Below, in pieces: positions 35,625-45,007 of a DNA stretch of 64,000 nucleotides (positions are counted from its first letter, which is position 1; each line of letters begins with the position of its first letter). The stretch lies in the NCBI RefSeq assembly GCF_001425445.1, contig NZ_LMQU01000001.1, forward strand, positions 435,221-499,220, given 5' to 3'. Under the pieces are notes generated by a model. That model saw only the letters and a list, made by a program, of their open reading frames with translations, was not told the DNA's origin and searched no databases. Both the position numbers and the translations under genes were made by a program. The DNA comes from Devosia sp. Leaf420. Lineage in GTDB: Bacteria; Pseudomonadota; Alphaproteobacteria; Rhizobiales; Devosiaceae.

Positions 35625-37010
35625 TCAGGCCTCGGAGAATGCGTGAAGGATGCGCACCCAGGAGCGGATGCCTTTGTGAAAGCTCGACAGGTCGTATTTT
35701 TCGTTGGGGCTATGGATGCGATTGTCGAAGCGGGCAAAGCCGATGAGGAGGCTGTCCATGCCCAGCCGCTCCTTGAATTCGCCGAGGATCGGGATGGAGC
35801 CGCCGGTGCCGGCAAGCGCGGTTTCGCGCTGCCATTCCTCGGTGAGGGCGTCCTTGGCCTTTGTGAGCAATTTGCCATCGAGCGGCATGGATTGGGCGGC
35901 GGCGGTGCCATAGGCCTTGAAGGTGACGCTGCAATCGGCCGGGATCATGGCGCAGACAAAATCGCGAAAAAGTTCGCGGATGCGGTGGGGGTCCTGCCCG
36001 GCGACGAGGCGGAAGGAGATTTTGGCGCCAGCCTTGGCGGGGATGACGGTTTTGAAACCGTCGCCGGAATAACCGCCCCAGACGCCGTGGACTTCGGCGG
36101 TCGGGCGGGCCCAGACCTGTTCGAGGACCGAGCGATCGGCTTCGCCGGCTGTGATGGAGAGGCCGATATCGCCAAGGAATTTTTCGGCGTCGAACGGTAA
36201 ACGTTCCCACTCGGCTTTGTTGGCGGCGGGCAATTCCATGGCGCCATCATAAAAACCTGGGATGGCGACGCTGCCGTCTTCGTTGCGGAGGGCGCCGATG
36301 ATGGTGCCGAGGAGCTGGACGGCGTTTCGGGCGGCGCTGCCGAACATGCCGGAATGAAGATCGCGATCGGCGGTCGTGACCTCGAACTCTTCGGAGACGA
36401 AGCCGCGCCACATGGTGGTGATGGCGGGGGTTTCGCGGTCCCACATATCGGTGTCGCAAACGAGGATCGTGTCAGCCTTGAGGTCTTCTGCATTGGCTTC
36501 GAGGAACGGACCGAGGGAGGGCGAACCGGCCTCTTCCTCGCCTTCGAAGAGCATCGAAACCTGGATCGGCAGACTGCCGGTGACGGTCTTCCAAGCGCGA
36601 CAGGCTTCGATGAAGGTCAGCAACTGGCCTTTGTCGTCCGAGGCGCCGCGGCCGGTGATGAAGGTTTCGCCATCGGGCTGGGGGACGAGGGTGGGCTCGA
36701 ATGGCGGTGTGTTCCAGAGGACCAGCGGATCGACCGGCTGGACGTCGTAGTGGCCATAAAAGAGCACGTGGGGACCGGCGACCTTGGGGCCGTGGCCGAC
36801 GACCATGGGGTGGCCTGCCGTGTCGCGGACGCTGGCGTCGAAATCGAGGCTTGCCAGCTCATCGCGGAGCCATTCTGCAGCGCGGCGGCAATCGCCGGCA
36901 TATTGGGGCTCGGTCGAAACCGATGGAATGCGGATGAACTCAAAGAGCCGTTCGAGGCTTTGGTCGAACTGGCTTTCGGCTTTGGCGAGTACGGTATCGA
37001 GATCGGTCAT
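35625..37010 (-). CDS. M20-family dipeptidase (cytosolic nonspecific dipeptidase type)
   Basis: 461 residues. Zn-site motifs of the CNDP/DapE-like branch: LFYGHYDVQPVDPLVLW, GRGASDDKGQ, MLFEGEEEAGSPS, and DLHSGMFGSAARN in the dimerisation domain. These enzymes hydrolyse dipeptides or small amides. ATG 37010 (MTDLDTVLAK) is chosen over a TTG start 18 codons upstream. It overlaps no gene upstream (97-bp gap to the response regulator) and is followed after three bases by adenine deaminase. Substrate is uncertain. Confidence 0.88.
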   Translation of the reverse strand: MTDLDTVLAKAESQFDQSLERLFEFIRIPSVSTEPQYAGDCRRAAEWLRDELASLDFDASVRDTAGHPMVVGHGPKVAGPHVLFYGHYDVQPVDPLVLWNTPPFEPTLVPQPDGETFITGRGASDDKGQLLTFIEACRAWKTVTGSLPIQVSMLFEGEEEAGSPSLGPFLEANAEDLKADTILVCDTDMWDRETPAITTMWRGFVSEEFEVTTADRDLHSGMFGSAARNAVQLLGTIIGALRNEDGSVAIPGFYDGAMELPAANKAEWERLPFDAEKFLGDIGLSITAGEADRSVLEQVWARPTAEVHGVWGGYSGDGFKTVIPAKAGAKISFRLVAGQDPHRIRELFRDFVCAMIPADCSVTFKAYGTAAAQSMPLDGKLLTKAKDALTEEWQRETALAGTGGSIPILGEFKERLGMDSLLIGFARFDNRIHSPNEKYDLSSFHKGIRSWVRILHAFSEA

Positions 37011-37106
37011 AGAAAAGGGAATCAACCTTGGAGCACCCACCGACACTGCGGCATCTTGGTGCAAAAGGTAAGGTTGATGACCTTCGCCAGTGCTGATAGC
37101 GGATTG

Positions 37107-37487
37107 CTAGGTCACGCTCTCCGCATGCTTTTCGAGAAGCGTTGCGAGAGCCCGTTCGACATCCTCGTACTGATAGGGCTTGCTCAGAAATAGACCGCCG
37201 GCCGGTAGATCGGCTTGTTGCAGCGGCTGTTTGCCGGAGGTGATGAGTATCCCGATATCAGGCAGGCGATCGCGGACGTCTTTGGCGAAGGCCAGACCGT
37301 CGGTGTCTCCCGGCATATGAATGTCGGTGAAAATGAGCGCGATATCCGGTCGCGCTTCGAGCGCCGCCCAGGCGTCGACGGCAGTCGCTGCTTCAAGCAC
37401 CTCGTATCCAGCCTCTTCCAATTGATCGATGAGCGCCATGCGGACGAGAAACTCGTCTTCGACAAGAAGGATTGGCAAGCGAGACAT
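37107..37487 (-). CDS. Single-domain response regulator (CheY-like receiver)
   Basis: 126 residues containing only a receiver domain: acidic pocket Glu10-Asp11-Glu12, phosphoacceptor Asp55 in IFTDIHMPG, Thr83/Ser84 in LITSGK and Lys103 in LSKPY. No output domain follows. It would relay a phosphate or act by protein contact. No histidine kinase is encoded in the window, so its partner is elsewhere. It lies alone between two minus-strand genes with gaps of about 100 and 180 bases. Confidence 0.92.
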   Translation of the reverse strand: MSRLPILLVEDEFLVRMALIDQLEEAGYEVLEAATAVDAWAALEARPDIALIFTDIHMPGDTDGLAFAKDVRDRLPDIGILITSGKQPLQQADLPAGGLFLSKPYQYEDVERALATLLEKHAESVT

Positions 37488-37571
37488 CGGTCATCTCCGT
37501 ATTCGTCTTGGCTGGCGAAGTGACGTTCGCCGGCTGGCATGACATTTGAACGCGGGTATGCCGCAAACGAT

Positions 37572-37617
37572 CCTCAGGGACGCCGTGAAGTCAACAGACC
37601 TGGGGCAGACCCTGAGG
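37572..37617 (-). terminator. Hairpin after the metallopeptidase-rhodanese gene
   Basis: Perfect 8-bp arms CCTCAGGG (37572-37579) and CCCTGAGG (37610-37617) enclose a 30-base loop, about 50 bases past the stop on the minus strand. No U-tract; weak candidate. Confidence 0.35.
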
Positions 37618-37667
37618 CTTGGTGCAGACTAATTTTGGGGGTTCAAGCAAACCAGAGTGTTGGCGCC

Positions 37668-40355
37668 CTACTCCGTCTGTTCTGCCATTGGGAGATCATT
37701 GGCCTTCCAGGCTTCGATGCCACCGCGATACCAATAGGCTTTCCAGCCGAGATTGCCGGCACGCAGGGCGGCGTTATAAGCTGAGCGATCCTGCATGCCC
37801 GACCCAAAGAAAATCACCGGCACGGATTTGTCGCCGCTGGTTTCTTCGGTCAGCCAGTCCTCGACGAGCTTTTGGAAACTGTCGGTCAGACTGCCATCGC
37901 GCCCCGCATCGGCGACGGCGAAGGCGCCGGGCAAGGTTTCGGCGCCACCGCTCGTATCGACCAGAAGCCAATTGTCATTGGCGGTCACGAGGTCGACAAC
38001 AGCCTTGGTGGTCAGCGTTTCAGCCCGAGTATGGGCGGCAGGCGTGGGACCCCGATAAGGCGCGGGAAAAAGAACATTGGTGGCCGGGACACCATAATCG
38101 GCCAGTTCGTTCAGCGTGCCGGGCGCGACGGCCATGTCCGCATCGTCCATTGCCGCACTCGATGCCTGCGGCGTTTCCGCGGGTGGCTCGGCGCCTGTGT
38201 CGCCGAGTTCGACATCGGCGATCATCACCACGAGGTGCTCGATCAGTTCGTAGCACATGGTGATAGTGCCTTCGTCGGGGCTGTACCATGCGTTCAGCTC
38301 GTCGCAGTTGCGATAATTGACCGCAATGTCGCGCGGCAGGGCATAGGTCTTGCCCATATCGACGGCGAAACCGCGCAGGGTATCGCCAAAGGTCTCGACG
38401 AGAAACTTGCTGATCGGCGTGGTCGGCTCTTCGAAGTTGACGGTGATCGCCGCCCCCGGCGCATCGGCGGCGAGCTGGCCATCTGGATGCCATTCACCGA
38501 GGCGGGTGTGAGGCGCAAGGATGGTGCGCCAAGCGCGGTTCTGGCGGTTGAACTCCTCTTCGCAGCGATAAAGCGTGCGCTCTTCGAGCCCGACCTGCTC
38601 GGCGATATCGCCATAGAGACCGGGATTGCCGCCATAGATGACGCAGAACGTATTGCGGAAGCGGCGGAGATCGCCGGTGTGCTCATCCTGCCAGGGAAGA
38701 TCCTGACCGCTCTCGGCGTTGATCATGCCACCGTAATACCAAGGCAAGACGGAATAGAGCGCGACCTCACGGCCGATGAGATCGATGCCTTCATCGCCCG
38801 ACGGATACATGGTCGGCTCGACGACGCGCAGCGCCGAGAAAATATCGACGGCGTCTTCCTCGGGGCCGGTCGAGGGGACCTGCAACTCGCCGATCAGCGC
38901 ATGGCCGAACTCGTGCATGAAGATGCCGTTGGTGACCCCAAGATAGGCGCCGATGAGGCGAGATTCATGGCTGTTGATGAAGGGGATTTCTTCGCTCGCA
39001 GCACCATTGCCAGCGGCAGCGTCGTCGGCTGCTGCCGGAGTCGAGCCCTTGCTTTTCCCGCCGGCGGGAGCACCAGCAGGTGCGCCGGTTACCGAGACGG
39101 CGAAATCGCGGAAATAGAAATCGCCGCGCTCATAGGCGAGCACGCCGACATCACCGCCGAGCACAGGATGATCTTCAAGCGTCGCGATGGCTTCGCCATT
39201 GAGAAAAAATGCGGCGATGCCGGGCTGCTCAACCCATTCGAGGAGATCGCTGCCATCGAGCTTGGCAGCACCGGTCAGGCGACCCATTTCCTGCGATTTG
39301 CCATCGGCACCAAAGCAGAGGACGAGGCCATCTCCGCCGAGCGTAATCTCGCCCAAGCAGGAGTCATCGCCATTTTCGACGACAAGACCTGCAGCGGACA
39401 GCTTGAAATCTTGCGCTGTTTGGCCTTCCGGTGGCCTTACGCCGACATTGACGCGGGTGATGCGTTCGCCCGACTGCACCGGTCCGCCCATGGGCATGGT
39501 GAAGAAGTTTTCAGTGGAGGCGGCGGTCTGATTGACGAGGACGATCCAGTCATCCTCGAAAAACAGATCCCAGCCTTCGAGCTTGTCCGCGTCCATGATG
39601 GAATCGGTAAGCGGGCCCATGATCGCCGCCATGCGGGTGGCAACGTCGGACGTCTCGGCGCCGGGGGCTTCTGCAGAGGTATCAACTTCGGTGTTTGTGG
39701 TCGCGCCACCGCGCGGCGGCAGACCGGAGCCCTGCTGCTGGGGCGCAGCATCGGTATTGGTCGCGGGCAAGTCACTGATGGTAAAATCGGCCAGCCCAAA
39801 CGTGCCGCGTTCGTAGGCCATAACGCCGAGATCGGCCCCGAGCGCTTCCGTCGCAGAAATTTCGCCGAGCACTTCGCCATTGACGAGGAATGTCGCGCGC
39901 CCCGGCACTTCGATCATCTCGATGACGTCGCTGCCATCCAGCTTGGCCGCCTTGGGGAGCGTGGCGATGGATTCAAATTTCTCGTCGATCACGCAGAACA
40001 AATTAGCGTCGGCAGCAGCGGTGACCTCGGCAATGCAGGTGCCGTTCTGGGCGCTGTTGTTGGCAACAATACCGATTGCCGCCTTTGGCTGATCGGACTT
40101 AAGCGTAACGTTCACCGATACGTGGCGTCCGTCTTGGCTTGGGGGTCCGGCCGGGATGGTCAGCGTCTGTTCGGCGCCCTCAAGGCTGTCATTGCGCAGC
40201 ACAAACCAGCCGTCCTGCTCGCCGCCCTGCCAACCCTGCAGTAATTGCTGATCCACCACACCATCGAGCGCACCAAGCACCGACTGGCCCAAGGCGGGCT
40301 GTAAAAGGGCTATGGTGGAGACGCCAAGCGAAACGACAAAACCAGATTTTTTCAT
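37668..40355 (-). CDS. Secreted DUF4344-type metallopeptidase fused to beta-repeats and an inactive rhodanese-like domain
   Basis: 895 residues. Signal peptide about 1-23. Two homologous beta-rich repeats (about 30-195 and 240-430) each end with LDGSD...E..PG.A.F..NGE....LG.D.GV.AYERG.F...DF. A low-complexity Ala/Gly/Pro linker leads to a metallopeptidase domain with IFMHEFGHALIGEL (HEFGH at 481-485) and downstream EEDAVD, as in the DUF4344 family, plus CYELIEHLV near 715. A C-terminal rhodanese-like domain (about 765-893) has the FFGSGMQDRSAY active loop, where Gly851 replaces the catalytic Cys of the CX5R motif. It would act outside the cytoplasm as a possible zinc protease. Cargo and substrates are unknown. 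Confidence 0.8.
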   Translation of the reverse strand: MKKSGFVVSLGVSTIALLQPALGQSVLGALDGVVDQQLLQGWQGGEQDGWFVLRNDSLEGAEQTLTIPAGPPSQDGRHVSVNVTLKSDQPKAAIGIVANNSAQNGTCIAEVTAAADANLFCVIDEKFESIATLPKAAKLDGSDVIEMIEVPGRATFLVNGEVLGEISATEALGADLGVMAYERGTFGLADFTISDLPATNTDAAPQQQGSGLPPRGGATTNTEVDTSAEAPGAETSDVATRMAAIMGPLTDSIMDADKLEGWDLFFEDDWIVLVNQTAASTENFFTMPMGGPVQSGERITRVNVGVRPPEGQTAQDFKLSAAGLVVENGDDSCLGEITLGGDGLVLCFGADGKSQEMGRLTGAAKLDGSDLLEWVEQPGIAAFFLNGEAIATLEDHPVLGGDVGVLAYERGDFYFRDFAVSVTGAPAGAPAGGKSKGSTPAAADDAAAGNGAASEEIPFINSHESRLIGAYLGVTNGIFMHEFGHALIGELQVPSTGPEEDAVDIFSALRVVEPTMYPSGDEGIDLIGREVALYSVLPWYYGGMINAESGQDLPWQDEHTGDLRRFRNTFCVIYGGNPGLYGDIAEQVGLEERTLYRCEEEFNRQNRAWRTILAPHTRLGEWHPDGQLAADAPGAAITVNFEEPTTPISKFLVETFGDTLRGFAVDMGKTYALPRDIAVNYRNCDELNAWYSPDEGTITMCYELIEHLVVMIADVELGDTGAEPPAETPQASSAAMDDADMAVAPGTLNELADYGVPATNVLFPAPYRGPTPAAHTRAETLTTKAVVDLVTANDNWLLVDTSGGAETLPGAFAVADAGRDGSLTDSFQKLVEDWLTEETSGDKSVPVIFFGSGMQDRSAYNAALRAGNLGWKAYWYRGGIEAWKANDLPMAEQTE

Positions 40356-40523
40356 GAACTGTCTGAACCTTACGATGGCAATGGCAGGCCCCCATGCCCA
40401 CCGCCGCTCCTTCTAGGACGCCCTTCCCCATCAAATCCTTGGGTCGATCGCAAGATTTTTTGTGCGCGGCGCAAAAATAAGGTCAACCTAAGTTGATATC
40501 GTTGCACAAAATCCACGCTAAAA

Positions 40524-40551
40524 AGGCGCCACCCCTCGCGGAGTGGCGCCT
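40524..40551 (-). terminator. Rho-independent terminator of the YCII gene
   Basis: Arms AGGCGCCAC (40524-40532) and GTGGCGCCT (40543-40551). Read on the minus strand the hairpin follows the YCII-family stop and runs straight into TTTTT. Confidence 0.85.
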
Positions 40552-40588
40552 GAATGTAGGGAGGTTCCGGTAAAGCGGAGCCGCAGAT

Positions 40589-40954
40589 TTAGTAGTTCAC
40601 GCCGCCGGCGATTTGGCGCAGCTCAAGGACGATTTTCGGCACGCCATTGTCGATGTGAAGTTGCAGGAACTCACCAGCAAGAACCGAAGCGGCTTTCAAG
40701 TCGGCCGCTTCGAGAACGGCATAACCACCAAGGACTTCCTTTGCTTCAGCATAGGGACCGTCGGTCGGTGTGCCCGTGCCGTTCTCGCCCGACAGTCGGA
40801 TGCCTTCAGCCTGTGGCTTTAGGCCAGCAGTCGAAACCAGGGAGCCATCGGCGAGGCACTTTTCCATCCAAGGGCCCATGGCGTCCATGAGCTGCTGCGG
40901 CACGTCCTCCGGCTTGAGGTCGGCAGGGGGAATGATGCTCATGAAATAGCGCAT
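40589..40954 (-). CDS. YCII/DGPF-domain protein
   Basis: 121 residues from ATG 40954 with GGAGA seven bases upstream. Family marks: MRYFMSIIPP start, an MxxWMEKCLADGSLVSTAGL segment, DGPYAEAKEVLGGYAVLEAADL. YCII-related proteins have a ferredoxin-like fold and a His/Asp pair; DGPF-type members often accompany ECF sigma factors, but none is seen here. The enzymatic role of the family is poorly defined. It forms its own unit ending in a strong terminator. Confidence 0.85.
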   Translation of the reverse strand: MRYFMSIIPPADLKPEDVPQQLMDAMGPWMEKCLADGSLVSTAGLKPQAEGIRLSGENGTGTPTDGPYAEAKEVLGGYAVLEAADLKAASVLAGEFLQLHIDNGVPKIVLELRQIAGGVNY

Positions 40955-41089
40955 GTGATGTCTCCGAGTAACGCGGCTCGAACCGAACCTTACAGCGACA
41001 CGACGAGCGGGCAGCGGCAGATTCGACAAGGCGGCGTCACTTTTCTGGAGAATTTTGCCGGGGCGCTTGGTCTGCCCCGGCTTTTTCGA

Positions 41090-42070
41090 TCAGCCGAGCG
41101 CCGATTGTTCACGGCAGATGCGGTCGACCAGTGCATCGAAATCACCACGCTCTGGGCGTTTGGTCGCGAGACGCTGCTTGAGGTGGCGGATTGGTTCTTC
41201 GAGAATAGTCTCGAGATCGGGAGCGCAGGTGAAGTCACCGGCGACTTTCTTGACCTTGGAATTGTCGAAAATCGCGCTCCAAGCCTTATCGCCGGTCAGC
41301 GGACCAACCCAATCAGGAATGTAGCGGACGAGCGTATCGGTCGGCACATGGACGATTTTGGCCTCTACCCCAAGGGCTCGGCCGATAGCCATCTGGATAT
41401 CGTCCCAGATGTGAGCACGATCATTGGTGATGTGAAAAATCTCCCCGAGGCTCTCCGCCTTGCCAAAGAGGCCGACGAACGGGACGGCGAAGTCGGACGA
41501 GCGGGTCAATGTCCACGGCGTATGCCCGTCGCCGGCGACGATCGTCGGCTCTCCATCAAGCATACGCCGCGCCATCACGTCGGCGTCGCCGATCATGATG
41601 GGCAAGCCGGTGCGAACGGTGTGGCTCGGACGGACGATGGTCCAGTTTAAGCCCTCGGCGCCTTTGAGCAGATTTTCGCAGGCGATCTTGTCCTGGCTGT
41701 AGCGCCAGTATGGGTTGATGGCGGGTGTCTCCTCGGTGATGACGTAGTGCCGAGCGGGCTTTTCGTAGACCGAGGCCGAAGAGATGAAGATATATTGGCC
41801 GCAATGGCCGCGGAAGGTGTCGATATCGCGCTGGACCTGATCGGGCGTGAAAGCGATGAACTGGGCGACGACGTCGAAGTTTTGCTCGGCGAGGTCCGCA
41901 TATTCCGGGCCGTTGAAATCGCCTTGGACGGAGGTCACGCCGGCGGGCAAGGTGTCGCCGCGTTTGCCGCGATTGAACACCGTTACCTGATGGCCCTGGG
42001 CCACGGCACGTTCTACACAAGGGTAGGAAATCTGGCCGGTCCCACCGACGAACAACACGCGCAAAGACAT
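41090..42070 (-). CDS. NAD-dependent epimerase/dehydratase family protein
   Basis: 326 residues of the extended SDR group: nucleotide-binding VLFVGGTGQIS at residues 5-15, FISSASVYEKP, and an active-site YSQDK (Tyr-x3-Lys). The typical first glycine loop is GGTGQIS instead of GxxGxxG with a basic residue, as in atypical SDRs related to nucleoside-diphosphate-sugar epimerases or RNA-binding CSP41-like proteins. The substrate is not predictable. It stands alone between the YCII and DUF6894 genes on the minus strand. Confidence 0.85.
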   Translation of the reverse strand: MSLRVLFVGGTGQISYPCVERAVAQGHQVTVFNRGKRGDTLPAGVTSVQGDFNGPEYADLAEQNFDVVAQFIAFTPDQVQRDIDTFRGHCGQYIFISSASVYEKPARHYVITEETPAINPYWRYSQDKIACENLLKGAEGLNWTIVRPSHTVRTGLPIMIGDADVMARRMLDGEPTIVAGDGHTPWTLTRSSDFAVPFVGLFGKAESLGEIFHITNDRAHIWDDIQMAIGRALGVEAKIVHVPTDTLVRYIPDWVGPLTGDKAWSAIFDNSKVKKVAGDFTCAPDLETILEEPIRHLKQRLATKRPERGDFDALVDRICREQSALG

Positions 42071-42169
42071 TTCAACTCCTCAATTGTCCTCCAAGCCATT
42101 GGACGCGCTTGAGAGCGCGAGCGCAAGGCGTTGGAGGCAGATGTCGGAAAGCGATGCCTTGTCGTTCAG

Positions 42170-42430
42170 TTATTTGACGTCAGAAGCTGCCTTGGCTTCA
42201 TCGGCAACTGGCTCGCCTTCTGCCGCGTAGGGGACGCGCGCGAGGAGAACACGGCCTTCGTCTTCAATGACGAATTCGCCGCGAACCGGTTCATCGGCGA
42301 GAGCGACAGCGCCCTTGGCTGCAAAGGCAGCTTCTTCAATAGCTTCATTCAGAGAGTTAAGTTTAAGCCCCTCGATATCAATCTCGTTCTTGTCGTCGGT
42401 CGTGCGATGATTGAAGAAAAACCGTGGCAT
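42170..42430 (-). CDS. DUF6894-type small protein
   Basis: 86 residues starting MPRFFFNHRTTDD, with a D-x-EG-x-L stretch and a helical segment LNEAIEEAAFAAKGAVAL. The MPRFFFH-like start with a following acidic strand is the hallmark of DUF6894 proteins, small soluble proteins frequent in rhizobial and related genomes and of unknown function. ATG 42430 has GGAGCG seven bases upstream; a longer in-frame start lacks one. It is divergent from the glucose dehydrogenase gene. Confidence 0.8.
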   Translation of the reverse strand: MPRFFFNHRTTDDKNEIDIEGLKLNSLNEAIEEAAFAAKGAVALADEPVRGEFVIEDEGRVLLARVPYAAEGEPVADEAKAASDVK

Positions 42431-42666
42431 TTTGGCGCTCCATGTATTTGCGTGGCATATCTTGGCCAGCAAACGGCGCTTGCTGCGACGGGGTTCCCCA
42501 CCCGCATGCTCAACTTTGCCATGCGCTGAGCGGGGGAATTGGCAGATAGGTCAGAGGTCTGATGCCGCGCGCAACCTTGACCATTGCCGCACGTTGCGGG
42601 AAGGTTCTGCCCGAGATCAAGGCGAAGTCATTCGCTGGCGCGCGGATGTATTCCGGAGACACCACT

Positions 42667-44991
42667 ATGCTCATCTTCCTCACAGCCCTCCTTCTTGCCC
42701 TCATGGGGTTAGCGTTGGGAGGACTGGGCGGATGGCTCGTCGTCCTTGGCGGCAGTTGGTATTATCTGATCACCGGCTTCGGCTTTCTGATCACCGCATA
42801 TCTCCTCTCCCGCCGCAAGGCCGAGGCGCTTTGGGTCTATTCGGCCATCCTCGTGGGGTCGATCATCTGGGCAATCTGGGAAGTCGGGTTCGACTGGTGG
42901 CAGTTGGGCGCGCGAGGCGGCATCATCGTGGTGCTCGGCATCTGGCTGTGGATGCCCTGGATACGGAAGCGGCTCGAGGGCGGACGGCGCGGCGCGTCAC
43001 TGATCCTAGCGGTGAGCAATGTGCTCGCCGTTGTCGTCGCTGTTTATTCGATGACGCAGGATCCGCAGGATATCTCGGGCACACTCAACACCGAACAGGT
43101 GGCCGCCAACCCCAATCTCGGCGGCGATTTCGAAGACGGCGATTGGCAGCAATATGGGCGCACCAATTATGGTCAGCGCTATTCGCCGCTCGACCAGATC
43201 ACGACCCAAAATGTCGCGAGTCTCGTGCCTGCATGGACCTATCAGACGGGCGACGTTAAGCTGCCGCAGGATGTGGGCGAGACCACATATCAGGTCACCC
43301 CAATCAAAATCGGCGACACGCTCTATATTTGTACGCCGCATAATCTTGCGATCGCGCTTGATGCTCAGACCGGCATGGAGAAGTGGCGGTTCGATGCGAA
43401 TTCCGGGCTTAATCCGGACCGGCAGCACCAAACCTGCCGCGGGGTGACCTATTGGGCTGACCCTGCTGCGGCGCCCGATGCTGCCTGTGCGGCACGCGTC
43501 TATCTGCCGACTGCCGATGCGCGGCTTATTGCGCTCGATGCGGCAAATGGGCAGGTGTGTACGACATTTGCAGATGGCGGCACGCTGCGGCTCGAAGCCG
43601 GCATGAAGTATTCGCCGGCTGGATATTACTATTCCACGTCCCCGCCGGTTGCTGTCGACGGGAAGCTAATCATCGGCGGCGCCGTCAACGACAACTACTC
43701 GACCCAGTCGCAATCGGGCGTCATCCGTGCCTTCGATGCGCTTACAGGCGCGCTGGTCTGGAATTGGGACTCGGGTAACCCAACGCAGACGGCGCCGATC
43801 GATATTGCCGATGGCGAGACCTATACGACGAACTCGCCCAATAGCTGGTCGGTGTTTTCGGTCGATCCTGCCCTAGGTCTCGTCTATGTGCCGCTTGGCA
43901 ACCAGGTGCCCGATCAGATTGGCATCGGGCGCAGCGAAAGCGTCGAGAAATACTCGTCGTCGATCGTGGCTCTCGATGTCGGGACGGGCCAAGACCGTTG
44001 GGTTCAGCAGTTTGTGCACCACGATCTCTGGGACATGGACGTGCCGGCGCAGCCGGTACTGCTCGACCTGACAGGAGCCGATGGCCAGACCGTGCCGGCG
44101 CTCGTGGGACCAACGAAGCAGGGCGATATTTATGTGCTGAACCGGCAGACCGGCACGCCGATCCTGCCGATCACCGAGGAGCCAGCGCCGCAGGGAACGA
44201 TCGAGGGCGATTTCGCCTCGCCGACCCAACCCACATCTGCCCTCAGCTTCAAGCCTGCATCGCTGCAGGAGAAGGACATGTGGGGCATCACCATGTTCGA
44301 TCAGCTGATGTGCCGCATCTCGCTGCATCAGCATCGCTACGAGGGCCGTTACACGCCGCCATCGCTCGAGGGCACGATCGTCTATCCGGGCAATTTCGGG
44401 ACGTTCAATTGGGGTTCGGTTGCGGTCGATCCGGAACGGCAAGTGATGTTCGGGATGCCGACCTATCTGGCCTTCACCTCGCGCCTCGTGCCCGCTGACG
44501 AAATCCCGCCCAAGGGCGAGGACGAAAAGGCGAGCGAGCAAGGCCTGAACCGCAATGAGGGCGCGCCCTATGGTGTCTTCATGGGCCCGTTCCTCAGCCC
44601 ACTTGGCGTTCCATGCCAGGCTCCAGGCTGGGGCTTTGTGGCCGGTGCCGATCTGCGGACCGGCGAAATCGCCTATAAGCATCGCAACGGAACAGTGCGC
44701 GACATGACGCCCCTGCCCTTGCCATTCAAGGTGGGCGTCCCCGGGATCGGCGGTCCGATCATCACCAAAGGCGGCGTTGCGTTCCTCGGAGCAGCGGTCG
44801 ACGACTTCTTCCGCGCTTATGATCTGACGACCGGTCAGCAACTTTGGGAAGCCCGCTTGCCCGCCGGCGGCCAATCGACCCCGATGACTTATACCGTCGA
44901 TGGGAAGCAGTATGTTGTGATCGTGGCCGGCGGGCACGGGTCGATCGGCACGAAAGCGGGCGACTATGTTCTGGCCTATACGCTGCCCTAG
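42667..44991 (+). CDS. gcd: Membrane-bound PQQ-dependent glucose dehydrogenase
   Basis: 774 residues. Four to five membrane spans (about 1-135) anchor a periplasmic PQQ propeller. Motifs match quinoprotein glucose dehydrogenases: QYGRTNYGQRYSPLDQI, QHQTCRGVTYW (active-site His region), HHDLWDMDVPAQPVL (Asp), GPTKQGDIYVLNRQTG (Lys) and the C-terminal GGHGSIGTKAGDYVLAY. It oxidises glucose and other aldoses to lactones and passes electrons to ubiquinone. ATG 42667 has GGAG upstream; starts 7 or 35 codons earlier are possible. No pqq biosynthesis gene is in the window. Confidence 0.93.
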   Translation: MLIFLTALLLALMGLALGGLGGWLVVLGGSWYYLITGFGFLITAYLLSRRKAEALWVYSAILVGSIIWAIWEVGFDWWQLGARGGIIVVLGIWLWMPWIRKRLEGGRRGASLILAVSNVLAVVVAVYSMTQDPQDISGTLNTEQVAANPNLGGDFEDGDWQQYGRTNYGQRYSPLDQITTQNVASLVPAWTYQTGDVKLPQDVGETTYQVTPIKIGDTLYICTPHNLAIALDAQTGMEKWRFDANSGLNPDRQHQTCRGVTYWADPAAAPDAACAARVYLPTADARLIALDAANGQVCTTFADGGTLRLEAGMKYSPAGYYYSTSPPVAVDGKLIIGGAVNDNYSTQSQSGVIRAFDALTGALVWNWDSGNPTQTAPIDIADGETYTTNSPNSWSVFSVDPALGLVYVPLGNQVPDQIGIGRSESVEKYSSSIVALDVGTGQDRWVQQFVHHDLWDMDVPAQPVLLDLTGADGQTVPALVGPTKQGDIYVLNRQTGTPILPITEEPAPQGTIEGDFASPTQPTSALSFKPASLQEKDMWGITMFDQLMCRISLHQHRYEGRYTPPSLEGTIVYPGNFGTFNWGSVAVDPERQVMFGMPTYLAFTSRLVPADEIPPKGEDEKASEQGLNRNEGAPYGVFMGPFLSPLGVPCQAPGWGFVAGADLRTGEIAYKHRNGTVRDMTPLPLPFKVGVPGIGGPIITKGGVAFLGAAVDDFFRAYDLTTGQQLWEARLPAGGQSTPMTYTVDGKQYVVIVAGGHGSIGTKAGDYVLAYTLP

Positions 44992-45007
44992 GGGCGGCTC
45001 AAAAGGG

